Origin: JAEZDR01 sp039811185
GTDB taxonomy: Bacteria > Bacteroidota > Bacteroidia > Chitinophagales > Chitinophagaceae
Assembly (NCBI GenBank): GCA_039811185.1
Contig: JBDHYF010000002.1
Span: 62,001 to 126,000 of the forward strand
Reading direction: 5' to 3'
DNA length: 64,000 nucleotides
This document shows, in pieces, positions 36,177 to 45,345 of this stretch. Below the pieces are notes generated by a model. That model was not told where the DNA came from and ran no database searches. It was given only the letters and a program-made list of their open reading frames with translations. The translations under genes were made by a program, and so were the position numbers. Each line of letters opens with the position of its first letter. The first letter of the stretch is position 1.

Positions 36177-38567
36177 ATGCAAAAACTCCTGCTTCTTTTT
36201 TGTTCCGCTTTTCTTTTGCAGCCAATAAGTGCGCTGTGTCAACCCGGAGAAGATGCGTTGCCGGGCGCCGTTCAAAAGCTTCCAAAGCGCGAAAAAGCTT
36301 ATGTACATTTCGATAAGTCGATCTACGCTCCCGGCGAAACGGTATGGTTTAAGATATATTTGATGGATGGAAGCGTTGCCGCTGCTGAATCCAAATCTGT
36401 TTACATCGACTGGGCTGATAAGACCGGAAAATTGCTATCGCACGATGTTTATCCTGTTGTGGAAGGCGGCGCTGCGGGCTCATTTCATGTTCCGGGCGAT
36501 TATAAAGATGCCGAACTGAACGCAACGGTGTACACACGCTGGATGCTCAATTTCGATTCGGCCTTACTGTGCCGCAACCGCTTGCTTATTACCCCACAAA
36601 ATCCTAACCTCGCAAGCTCGCACTCCTTGCCGGCAATTCAGCCGCAAATAGCCTTTTTCCCTGAAGGCGGCAATCTGGTTGCAGGCCTCACCAATCGCGT
36701 TGCATTTAAAGCCAACGATCAGTACGGACGGCCGCTGTCAGTAACGGGTGTGGTAAAAAATGCAGCCGGAAAAGAAGTGGCGTCTTTTGCTTCTTTGCAC
36801 AACGGAATGGGCGTTTACAACCTGCCGGCAGCTGCCAACGAAACCTATACTGCCGAGTGGCAAACAAACGGAAAGAAACAAACGCAAAAGCTGCCCGCTG
36901 TAATGCCGGATGGCGTTGCCCTGTCGGTGTTTCCTTCGGCCGGCTCTTTTCGTTTTGTAGTGAATAAAAGCGCAACCCATGCCGACGCCGGCTTTTTAGT
37001 TGTGGGCGCCATGGGCAATACCATGCTGTTTAAAGCAGTTGTAAAGAAAGGCAGTGCCCCAAGCGTGCAGGCAACCATTGGCACTTCAGAAATGCCGAGC
37101 GGCATATTAACGGTTACCGTGCTCGACGAGCAAATGAAGGCCGTAGCAGAACGCATTGTTTTTATAAACAATTACGAGTATCTCCTTAATGCGGAAGTAG
37201 GCTTTAAGAAACTCGGCACATCCAAACGGGCAAAAAATACTTTGGTACTTGTGTCGCCCGACAGCATCCCGGCAAATTATTCGCTCTCTGTTACCGGACT
37301 GGAAGTTCCTTACAGCACGGAAAAAAATATCGTTTCAGCCCTATTGCTGACGGGCGATTTAAAAGGCGATGTTTACCAGTCGGCTTATTATTTTTCAGAT
37401 ACCACCACAACCGTTCGCAATCACCTCGATCTCGTAATGCTGACACATGGATGGCGAAAGTATAACTGGAAGCAGTTGTCTGAAGGAGGCCTGCCTCAGC
37501 TTCCGTATGCGAAAGATACCGGCTATCTGGTGTTGTCGGGCCGCATTATGGGGCTTAGCAAAAGCCAGCTTCGGGAGCTCGCAAACATCAACTTATTGTA
37601 TCGCCGCGACACTGCCAAAGGTTTCGATGTGCTTCCGTTAGAAGTAAATCCGGATGGGAGCTTTTATCAGAATGATTTTGCTCTTTTCGATACCATGAGT
37701 GTGTTCTACTCCTTTCCGAAAGGGAAAAGTTTTGCGCTCGGCGCCACCGTAAAGTTTATGGACAGCCGCATTGGTGCTCCGGAAAAAGTATCCGTTAACC
37801 GAATGCCGTTCTACAGCGCAGATACAGCAGGCGCATATCTAAATTATCTCCGAAGCATGGCCGATCTTCAAATGCAGCAATTGTTAAAAGGCACCACGCT
37901 CGAAAACGTAACCGTAACCACAAAAAAGAAGTCGCGCGTGGAAGAGATGGACAAACGGTACAGCAGTCCGCTTTTCAGCTCGCACGATGCCATGCTGATC
38001 GATCCTGAAGAATTTAGCTTCTATGGCGCAGATGCCTTCGACATGATTGTTCACAGCGGAAAGATGCCCGGCCTCCGCGTGGTAAGAGGCGCTCAGGAAA
38101 CACAATTGATATATCGCGACGGCTCGCCGCTTTTGTATTTAGATGAAGTACAAACCGATGCAAGCCTTCTTCAAACCATTCCGGTTTCAACCATTGCGTT
38201 TATAAAAGCTATCCGACCGCCTGCGTCGTCGCTCATGGGTGGTAAAAACGGCGCCATTGTCGTGTACACAAAGCGGGGCAGCGACCGCGAGCCCACAAAG
38301 TCGAACTCCATGCAGTCGAACATTGCGGTTGGCTATTCGGTAACAAAAGAATTCTATCAGCCAAATTACAGCACGTTTAAACCGGAGAATGAAAAAGAAG
38401 ATGTAAGAAGAACGTTATTATGGATACCGGGTTTAATCAGCAAGCCCGGACAATCGGTTTTCGAACTCGACTTTTTTAATAACGACGTCAGCACGGGGTT
38501 CCGCATCGTCCTTCAGGGCATGTCGGCCGATGGACGTTTGATATCCATCACGAAAGAAGTTGAATAA
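36177..38567 (+). CDS. Secreted MG2-domain protein with TonB-plug-like C-terminus
   Basis: A 796-residue exported protein (signal peptide ends about ALCQ). Residues about 35-125 resemble a macroglobulin MG2 domain (AYVHFDKSIYAPGETVWFK), followed by further beta-sandwich domains. Residues about 570-705 resemble a TonB-receptor plug (VTTKKKSRVEE, MPGLRVVRG, PLLYLDEV and GGKNGAIVVYTKRG), but there is no beta-barrel after it. Proteins of this design are common in Bacteroidota and of unknown function; a role in an outer-membrane or periplasmic assembly is plausible. Convergent with the SDR gene, one base apart. Confidence 0.75.
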   Translation: MQKLLLLFCSAFLLQPISALCQPGEDALPGAVQKLPKREKAYVHFDKSIYAPGETVWFKIYLMDGSVAAAESKSVYIDWADKTGKLLSHDVYPVVEGGAAGSFHVPGDYKDAELNATVYTRWMLNFDSALLCRNRLLITPQNPNLASSHSLPAIQPQIAFFPEGGNLVAGLTNRVAFKANDQYGRPLSVTGVVKNAAGKEVASFASLHNGMGVYNLPAAANETYTAEWQTNGKKQTQKLPAVMPDGVALSVFPSAGSFRFVVNKSATHADAGFLVVGAMGNTMLFKAVVKKGSAPSVQATIGTSEMPSGILTVTVLDEQMKAVAERIVFINNYEYLLNAEVGFKKLGTSKRAKNTLVLVSPDSIPANYSLSVTGLEVPYSTEKNIVSALLLTGDLKGDVYQSAYYFSDTTTTVRNHLDLVMLTHGWRKYNWKQLSEGGLPQLPYAKDTGYLVLSGRIMGLSKSQLRELANINLLYRRDTAKGFDVLPLEVNPDGSFYQNDFALFDTMSVFYSFPKGKSFALGATVKFMDSRIGAPEKVSVNRMPFYSADTAGAYLNYLRSMADLQMQQLLKGTTLENVTVTTKKKSRVEEMDKRYSSPLFSSHDAMLIDPEEFSFYGADAFDMIVHSGKMPGLRVVRGAQETQLIYRDGSPLLYLDEVQTDASLLQTIPVSTIAFIKAIRPPASSLMGGKNGAIVVYTKRGSDREPTKSNSMQSNIAVGYSVTKEFYQPNYSTFKPENEKEDVRRTLLWIPGLISKPGQSVFELDFFNNDVSTGFRIVLQGMSADGRLISITKEVE

Positions 38568-38568
38568 C

Positions 38569-39276
38569 TCATACATCGCCGCTAAGCGGTCGGATTACAA
38601 TTTCTTCCACACAGGCTGCGGCGCTTAACCTGCTGCTGCATGCGATGAGTGCGCCGATGTCTTCCGGAAGAATAAAACGCTCCTTCGGCAGGCCGCTGGG
38701 TTTCCACGAATCGGTGTATACCGCGCCGGGATAAACGGCCGTTACTTTAATGCCATGCGGCATCAGTTCTTCCCGCAGATTTTTCGAAAAACCGGCCAGC
38801 GCAAATTTGCTGATGCTGTACGATCCGCCGTTTGCATAAGCCTTTAAAGAGGCAACTGAACACATGTTGAAGACGTGCGCTGCTTTCGAGTTTTTTAGCA
38901 GCGGAAGTAAATGTCGCACTAAATAATAGGCGCTGTAAACGTTTGTCTGCATCATCGTTTCAAGTGTGCCTTCTTCTTCTGTTTCCACACTTCCCGGTAA
39001 GAAACTTCCGGCGTTGTTTACGAGCACGTCAACCACATCAAACCGCTGCGAAACATCGTCAGCAAGCCGCTTACAGCTTTCGGGAGCAGAGAGGTCTGCC
39101 ACCAAATAATGAAATCGAACGGTTGCATACTGCTCCTGTAAAGCAGCCGTTTCCGAAGCAAGCAATGCGGCATTCCGGGCCGTTAATAAAATATTTTTGC
39201 AGCGTCCGTCGGCCGCAAACGCACGAGCCACCGCATTTCCAATTCCTCGCGAAGCGCCCGAAACAATCACATTCAT
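38569..39276 (-). CDS. Short-chain dehydrogenase/reductase
   Basis: A 235-residue NAD(P)-dependent SDR of the classical type. The Rossmann motif is GASRGIG (7-13), VNNAG stabilises the core, and the catalytic residues are the Ser of MCSVAS and Tyr/Lys in YSISK. Substrate unknown; the overall pattern resembles sepiapterin-reductase/3-oxoacyl-reductase-like SDRs. It is divergent from the SNF2 helicase gene. Confidence 0.88.
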   Translation of the reverse strand: MNVIVSGASRGIGNAVARAFAADGRCKNILLTARNAALLASETAALQEQYATVRFHYLVADLSAPESCKRLADDVSQRFDVVDVLVNNAGSFLPGSVETEEEGTLETMMQTNVYSAYYLVRHLLPLLKNSKAAHVFNMCSVASLKAYANGGSYSISKFALAGFSKNLREELMPHGIKVTAVYPGAVYTDSWKPSGLPKERFILPEDIGALIACSSRLSAAACVEEIVIRPLSGDV

Positions 39277-39331
39277 ACCTTCGTTTTATCCTCAAATTAA
39301 CATTAAAGTTTCTAACCCGAATTCATCGGGC

Positions 39332-39362
39332 TTCGCCTGCAAGTTGATTTCAGCTAAATTTG
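39332..39362 (+). promoter_or_regulatory. Possible promoter for the SNF2 helicase gene
   Basis: TTCG (39332-39335), 19 bases, then TAAATTTG (39355-39362), an exact TAnnTTTG match, 48 bases before the ATG. In addition AAGGAG (39398-39403) lies seven bases before the ATG, an unusually good Shine-Dalgarno for this group. Confidence 0.45.
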
Positions 39363-39410
39363 CAAAATTGCCCTGTTCACAACAAAAACCGCAGAAAAAG
39401 GAGTAATTGA

Positions 39411-42400
39411 ATGGCTTTACCGCATTTGGTTAAGTATATCTACAACAACGGAACGGATGAAGTAATACGGCGCGGCAAGAAAATTTATTCCGCCGGTAAT
39501 GTGGAGCTCATCGATCTCGATCAGGTGTTCAACCACGCAAGTTTTCGCGTAAAAGACGACAGCTACAGCACCTTCTATAAAGTGCACGTAAACAAGTTTA
39601 ACGATGCGGCAGCTATCAATCTGCGCTGCGGCTGTCCGTACAACCTCGGTGAAATCTGTCGCCACGAAGCGGCTGTATTGTTTCAGTTGCAGGAAATGAT
39701 GGATAGAAATGTTTTGAACGATGATGCCGACGACTACTACCATCAAAGCCATACAGTAATTAAGATGAAACATCTGGATGTAAAAGTGATCCGGATGCTT
39801 TCTGCAAGATCGGCTTTTGAAGAAGCGCAGGACTTCTTACGCACCGGCAACGCCGTCATCGAAAGTGCGGGCAATGAGCGCGTACAAGCTGTGGTTAGTT
39901 TGAATGAAACGGATTACAATGTCATCATTCAAAAAAACGAAGAAAGAAATTTCGATACCCGTTGCAATTGCGATGCAGAAAACCGACATCCGCTTTGTGT
40001 GCATAAAGTAATTCTTCTGCTTCAACTGATTCATAATTACGGGCCCGGATATTTCGATTCGATCCGCAACCTCGATAAAGAGAAAAACAAACTGTTGGGA
40101 ATGTATGGTTATTCGGTAACCGACAACCTTACCGGCAAATTTGAGTTTGTGTATAAAGAAGGAAAGCCTTTTTTAAAAGTGCTTGATCCGGAAATAAAGA
40201 AGCTAAGCGCACCGCCGCAGGAACAACGCTTGCCGGAAACAATGCCGCCTCAAAAAGCCACTCCTCAAAAAGAAAGTTATAGCGGCCTCGGCCTTGTTAT
40301 CAGTAACAACAAACATCAATATCCGTATGTGCAGTTCGATATTGTTCAGGGCGAGTTAAACGATGAACGCACAGCCTTTACAGGAAAAGTGCAGCGCCTC
40401 GATATTGCGCGTTATGTGAACACCGATAAACTTCTCGACGACGATAAATACCTGCTTCAACAGATCCGCAAATTTCTGCCCGGTGAAGTAAGCCGTTACC
40501 TTAATCGAAATTCGCCTTTCAGCGGTATCTGGGAAAACATCATTCAGCAACATGATGACGAATTGCATGAAGATACACGCCACCTTATTATTGAATACAT
40601 ACATCCGCGTTTGAAAAAAGTTTTACGCCATGCGCACGAAAACGGACTGATGTTTTTTTTGCCGCGCGGAAAAAGCTTTACAACAGCTTCTCTTGAAAAA
40701 GTATTTGCTTCCGATGAATGGCTTACACCGGCGTTTGCGATAAGCAAAAGCGGCGACAATTACCTTTTGGAATCTACGGTGTATGTTGAAGGAAAACATC
40801 TTTCGCTTGCAGATAATGAACTGTCAGGAAACCTCATTTTTTTAAGTGAAGGCATGGCCTACACCTGGAATAAAACAGAAGACGTGCTGCTGTTGGAAAA
40901 GCTAAACGCCGACGGTCAAATGCTGATTGAGGGCGCATCGTGGCAGCACGAGCTGAAACATTTTATTCTTCCGCTTGCAAAAAACTATACAGTCGATTTT
41001 GGCGATATAAAAAAAGAAGAAGTACGCAACACCGACCCTGACTTTTCAATTCTATTAAAAGAAAAGAACGATTATCTGCTTTTTGAGCCTCAGTTCAACT
41101 ACCTGAGTTATACAGTTAACGATTTGCGCGGCGATAAGATTATTCTTCCGATGGATGACCGGTTGGTTATTGTACACCGAAATAAGGAAAAGGAAGACGA
41201 ATGGATGCAACAACTGCAAAATTTGCACTCCGGATTTAAGAAGCTCGACGACGGCTCCTTTGTGCTGAAAGGAAACGATGTATTACAGAACAACTGGTTT
41301 TTTCTTTTTTTAGATAGGATGCGCGAACTGCAGATTCCTGTTTTTGGATTTGAAGCATTGAAGAATTTTAAGTTCAACACATCCAAACCGAAGACGCAGA
41401 TTTATATCAGCAGTAACACCGACTGGTTTGATGCAAAGGTGAACATACACTTCGGCGACCAGAAAGTGACGGTGGCCGATGTAAAAAATGCAATCGCCAA
41501 CAAACAGCAGTTTGTGCAGCTCGGCGATGGTACGCTGGGCATTCTGCCCGAAGAATGGCTGAAGCGGTACGCCTTGTTGTTTAAAGTGGGTGAAGGGAAG
41601 GCTTCGGAAATACGGCTGAATAAGTATCAGTTCAGCGTTATTGAACAGTTGTACGAAGAGCGGAACGAGGAAGAAATTTTTTTCCGGCTCGAAGAGAAAT
41701 ATGAGCGCCTTCGCGAAATGAATGGCATCGCTCAAATCCCTGCGCCGCAACAGCTTCAGGCTGTTTTACGCCCTTATCAGGTAAGCGGGTTTCAGTGGTT
41801 AAATTTTTTGTACGAAGTGGGCTGGGGTGGAATACTTGCCGACGATATGGGGCTTGGCAAAACCCTGCAAGCGCTGAGCTTTTTGCAGCACCTGAAAACA
41901 AAAAACGGCAAGTTAAGGGCGCTCGTGGTGTGTCCTACATCGCTGATGTACAACTGGGAAAATGAGATAAAAAAGTTTGTTCCCGACATCAGACACTGCA
42001 TTCATCATGGCACACTGCGCGAACGGAAAAATCTGTATCAAAACGAAGCCGATGTATTTATCACCACTTACGGTACGCTGCGCAGTGACATCAAAAATTT
42101 TGTGTCCATACCCTTCGATTATGTTGTGCTCGATGAAAGTCAGGCCATCAAAAATCCGGCAAGCAAGGTTACGAAAGCTGCCTGTTTGCTGCAATCGAAA
42201 AACAGGCTGTGTATGAGCGGAACGCCGCTCCAGAACAATACATTCGACATTTTTGCGCAGATGAATTTTCTTAATCCCGGTATGTTGGGGAATATGGAAT
42301 TCTTCCGCCAGGAATTTGCGATACCCGTTGATAAATTTGGCGATGCCGAACAGAAAAACCATTTGAGGCGTTTGCTTTTTCCGTTTTTATTGCGCAGAAC

Positions 42401-43154
42401 AAAAGAGCAGGTGGCCAAAGATCTTCCGGAAAAAACAGAAACAATTCTGTTTTGTGAGATGGGCGCCGAGCAGCGAAAAATTTATGATGCTTATCGCAAC
42501 GACTATCGCGATAAAATATTAGGTGTGGTGGAAAGCCAGGGCCTTCAGCGGTCGCAGTTAACCATTTTGCAAGGATTAATGAAGTTGCGACAGATTTGCG
42601 ATAGCCCGGCTATCTTAAAAGAGGAAGAAAAATTTCCGAATGTTTCCGTAAAACTCGATGAGCTTTCGCGTGAGATAACTGAAAATATCGGCGACCATAA
42701 AGCGCTCATCTTTTCACAATTTCTGGGAATGCTTGCGTTGATCCGTCAGAAGCTGATTGACCTCAACGTTCCTTTTGAATACTTCGACGGAAGCACGCCC
42801 GCTGCCGAACGCGAGAGGGCAGTGAAACGTTTTCAGAGCGATGACAACTGCCGGGTGTTCCTGATTTCATTAAAAGCCGGTGGTGTAGGATTAAACCTTA
42901 CGGCTGCCGATTATGTTTATATTGCCGATCCGTGGTGGAATCCGGCAGTGGAGCAGCAAGCCATTGACCGGACGCACCGCATCGGACAAACAAAAAACAT
43001 TTTTGCCTACAGAATGATTTGCCGCGATACCATTGAAGACAAAATATTAACCCTACAGGAAAAGAAAAGAGCGCTTGCCGCCGATCTGATTACCGACGAA
43101 TCGGGCTTCGTAAAAAGCCTGACACGTGAAGACATTGAATACCTTTTCAGCTAA
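39411..43154 (+). CDS. SNF2-family helicase with paired SWIM zinc fingers
   Basis: A 1,247-residue SNF2-type double-stranded DNA translocase. Two SWIM-type zinc motifs lie at the N-terminus: C73, C75, C83, H85 and C185, C187, C196, H198. A long middle region (about 260-780) looks like the SNF2-associated bacterial domain. Walker A DMGLGKT ends at T818, DESQ is at 908-911, SGTPLQNN is motif III, and RTHRIGQTK is motif VI. Bacterial members are thought to act in DNA repair or transcription, but no specific role is proven. It is followed eight bases later by the kinase gene, so they may share a message. Confidence 0.9.
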   Translation: MALPHLVKYIYNNGTDEVIRRGKKIYSAGNVELIDLDQVFNHASFRVKDDSYSTFYKVHVNKFNDAAAINLRCGCPYNLGEICRHEAAVLFQLQEMMDRNVLNDDADDYYHQSHTVIKMKHLDVKVIRMLSARSAFEEAQDFLRTGNAVIESAGNERVQAVVSLNETDYNVIIQKNEERNFDTRCNCDAENRHPLCVHKVILLLQLIHNYGPGYFDSIRNLDKEKNKLLGMYGYSVTDNLTGKFEFVYKEGKPFLKVLDPEIKKLSAPPQEQRLPETMPPQKATPQKESYSGLGLVISNNKHQYPYVQFDIVQGELNDERTAFTGKVQRLDIARYVNTDKLLDDDKYLLQQIRKFLPGEVSRYLNRNSPFSGIWENIIQQHDDELHEDTRHLIIEYIHPRLKKVLRHAHENGLMFFLPRGKSFTTASLEKVFASDEWLTPAFAISKSGDNYLLESTVYVEGKHLSLADNELSGNLIFLSEGMAYTWNKTEDVLLLEKLNADGQMLIEGASWQHELKHFILPLAKNYTVDFGDIKKEEVRNTDPDFSILLKEKNDYLLFEPQFNYLSYTVNDLRGDKIILPMDDRLVIVHRNKEKEDEWMQQLQNLHSGFKKLDDGSFVLKGNDVLQNNWFFLFLDRMRELQIPVFGFEALKNFKFNTSKPKTQIYISSNTDWFDAKVNIHFGDQKVTVADVKNAIANKQQFVQLGDGTLGILPEEWLKRYALLFKVGEGKASEIRLNKYQFSVIEQLYEERNEEEIFFRLEEKYERLREMNGIAQIPAPQQLQAVLRPYQVSGFQWLNFLYEVGWGGILADDMGLGKTLQALSFLQHLKTKNGKLRALVVCPTSLMYNWENEIKKFVPDIRHCIHHGTLRERKNLYQNEADVFITTYGTLRSDIKNFVSIPFDYVVLDESQAIKNPASKVTKAACLLQSKNRLCMSGTPLQNNTFDIFAQMNFLNPGMLGNMEFFRQEFAIPVDKFGDAEQKNHLRRLLFPFLLRRTKEQVAKDLPEKTETILFCEMGAEQRKIYDAYRNDYRDKILGVVESQGLQRSQLTILQGLMKLRQICDSPAILKEEEKFPNVSVKLDELSREITENIGDHKALIFSQFLGMLALIRQKLIDLNVPFEYFDGSTPAAERERAVKRFQSDDNCRVFLISLKAGGVGLNLTAADYVYIADPWWNPAVEQQAIDRTHRIGQTKNIFAYRMICRDTIEDKILTLQEKKRALAADLITDESGFVKSLTREDIEYLFS

Positions 43155-43161
43155 TACCAGC

Positions 43162-44622
43162 ATGCATACAAACATTGTACAACAGATCAGCGAGCTCTAT
43201 AAACAGCACACCGGCAGTGAAGCCGCACGCATTGAAATGTTGCCCCAAAGCGGCAGCGACCGCATGTACTTCCGGCTGTACGAAGGCGAAAACACCTGCA
43301 TCGCTACCTATAACAGCAACGTTACCGAAAACAGAACGTTTCTCTATTTCACGCATCATTTTGCCCAAAAAGGAATTTCGGTTCCTCAGATCCTTGCAGT
43401 TAGCGGCGACGAAAAAATCTATCTGCAAACCGACCTCGGCAGTCAAACCTTACTGCATGTTTTGGAAGCAGAAGGCCCTACCGACCGCGTGTTTCAGTTG
43501 TTTAAAAAGTCAGTAGAGCAGCTTGCGGAACTGCAAATGAAGGGCGATGAAGGACTCGACTACCAACGATGTTTAACCGCAAAAGAATTCGGAAAACAGG
43601 CCATTGTAAGCGACCTTCTTTATTTTAAATATTACTTTCTCGATGCGCTGAAAATAGCCTATGACAAACAGGAACTGATGACGGATTTCGAAAAAATTGC
43701 GTCGGCATTATCCACTTCTTCTTATCGATATTTTATGTTCCGCGATTTTCAAAGTCGCAATATTATGGTAAAAGAGAACGAGGTTTATTTCATCGATTAT
43801 CAGGGTGGAATGAAGGGAGCTATGCAGTACGATCTTGCGTCGCTTTTATGGCAGGCGAAAGCGCAGTTAACGGCCGACTGGAAGCAAAAACTCACAGAAG
43901 CATATATGCTGGCTGTTGAAAAGTTGTTGTCGGAGAAAATAGACCGCACCCTTTTTCTTCAGCAGTACGAAGGCTTCGTGCTCATTCGCCTGCTTCAGGT
44001 GTTGGGCGCTTATGGCTTCCGCGGATTTTTTCAGCGCAAGGCACACTTCCTTTCCAGCATACCTCAGGCGCTTTACAACCTGAAAAATTTTTTAGAAAGC
44101 AGCAAGCCTTCGTTTGAAACAAACGTTTTTTACAACGTGCTGCAACAAATTTCTACCAACGAAAACATTGCTTCTTTTCAGCCGGTGAAAGCCGGTGCCG
44201 ACAGCCCGCTGCTGATAAAGGTGGGCAGTTTCTCCTTTAAGAAATCCATCCCTTCCGATTCATCGGACAACGGCGGCGGTTTCGTTTTCGATTGTCGCGG
44301 CATCTTCAATCCCGGCCGGTTGGATGCGTACAAATTTTTATCGGGAAAAGATAAAAGTGTAATCGATTTTCTTGAGCAACAAACAAAGATGAACGATTTC
44401 CTGAACAGTGTTTTTGATGTGGTAGACATTACGGTAGAAGACTATATTAAAAGAGATTTTTCATCGCTTATGATCAGTTTTGGATGTACCGGCGGACAGC
44501 ACAGAAGCGTATACGCGGCCGAGCAAATGGCCCGTCATTTAAGAAATAAATACAACGCAAAAGTGGAGCTCGTTCATCACAATCAATCCAATTGGCGCAA
44601 ACCTGAAAACCATTCTTCATGA
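43162..44622 (+). CDS. AmgK-like sugar kinase fused to a RapZ C-terminal domain
   Basis: A 486-residue fusion. Residues 1-335 form an aminoglycoside-phosphotransferase-like kinase of the AmgK type, with catalytic D195 and N200 in RDFQSRN and metal-binding D212 in IDYQGG. Residues about 350-475 match the C-terminal domain of RapZ, including FDCRGIFNPGR and GCTGGQHRSV (from 441). AmgK phosphorylates the anomeric position of MurNAc/GlcNAc in peptidoglycan recycling, and E. coli RapZ senses glucosamine-6-phosphate through this domain. The ATG at 43162 is chosen over an upstream frame start inside the helicase gene. It overlaps the MurU-like gene (ATGA), which supports the pathway. Confidence 0.82.
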   Translation: MHTNIVQQISELYKQHTGSEAARIEMLPQSGSDRMYFRLYEGENTCIATYNSNVTENRTFLYFTHHFAQKGISVPQILAVSGDEKIYLQTDLGSQTLLHVLEAEGPTDRVFQLFKKSVEQLAELQMKGDEGLDYQRCLTAKEFGKQAIVSDLLYFKYYFLDALKIAYDKQELMTDFEKIASALSTSSYRYFMFRDFQSRNIMVKENEVYFIDYQGGMKGAMQYDLASLLWQAKAQLTADWKQKLTEAYMLAVEKLLSEKIDRTLFLQQYEGFVLIRLLQVLGAYGFRGFFQRKAHFLSSIPQALYNLKNFLESSKPSFETNVFYNVLQQISTNENIASFQPVKAGADSPLLIKVGSFSFKKSIPSDSSDNGGGFVFDCRGIFNPGRLDAYKFLSGKDKSVIDFLEQQTKMNDFLNSVFDVVDITVEDYIKRDFSSLMISFGCTGGQHRSVYAAEQMARHLRNKYNAKVELVHHNQSNWRKPENHSS

Positions 44623-45335
44623 AGGCAATGATTCTTGCGGCAGGGCTGGGCACAAGGCTGAAACCCTTTACCAGTCAGCATCCCAAAGCATTGGCACAGG
44701 TGAATGGCCGTACACTCTTAGAGCACAACATTAGCTGGTTAAAAGCTTTCGGCGTGCGTGACATCATCATTAACACGCATCACTTCGCGCAGCAAATCAT
44801 CGACTTTGTAACATCGAATAATGCTTTCGGAATCAACCTGTCTTTCAGCGATGAAACAGAAGCTCTTTTAGAAACCGGTGGCGGGTTGAAAAAGGCTTCG
44901 TGGTTTTTTAAAGGCGAGTCGGATTTTGTGTTGATGAATGCCGACGTGCTGACCGATCTTAACCTGGAAGATATGTACCGGCAACACCGCAGCGATGAAG
45001 CCGTTGCCACACTGGCCGTGAGCGAACGCAGCACATCGAGGTATTTTTTGTTCGATGAGAGCCGGCGCTTATGCGGTTGGCAAAACATCCAATCGGGCGA
45101 GAAAAGAATAATGAAGGAGATGCCGTCGTTGCAGCCATTGGCTTTCAGCGGCGTTCAGATACTGAACACGCTTATATTTGACCTTATTTTTCAAAAGGGA
45201 AAATTTTCGATGGTGGACGTGTATCTTTCTTTGTGCTCCGGCAATAAAGTGATGGCATACAACCATACCGGCAGCCGTTTTGTTGACGTGGGCAAGCCAG
45301 AATCCATTGAGGCCGCAGAAAAATTATTCCCTTAG
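44619..45335 (+). CDS. murU: MurU-like sugar-1-phosphate nucleotidyltransferase
   Basis: A 238-residue NTP-transferase that would couple a sugar 1-phosphate to UTP; MurU makes UDP-MurNAc from MurNAc-1-P. The nucleotide-binding start AAGLGTRLKPFT and K24 in HPKAL are standard. ETGGGLKKA matches the MurU pattern, and MNADV carries the metal-binding Asp. Overlap with the AmgK-like gene and the paired chemistry make the recycling role likely, although another alpha-sugar-1-P substrate is possible. Confidence 0.8.
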   Translation: MKAMILAAGLGTRLKPFTSQHPKALAQVNGRTLLEHNISWLKAFGVRDIIINTHHFAQQIIDFVTSNNAFGINLSFSDETEALLETGGGLKKASWFFKGESDFVLMNADVLTDLNLEDMYRQHRSDEAVATLAVSERSTSRYFLFDESRRLCGWQNIQSGEKRIMKEMPSLQPLAFSGVQILNTLIFDLIFQKGKFSMVDVYLSLCSGNKVMAYNHTGSRFVDVGKPESIEAAEKLFP

Positions 45336-45345
45336 AACAGATTTT

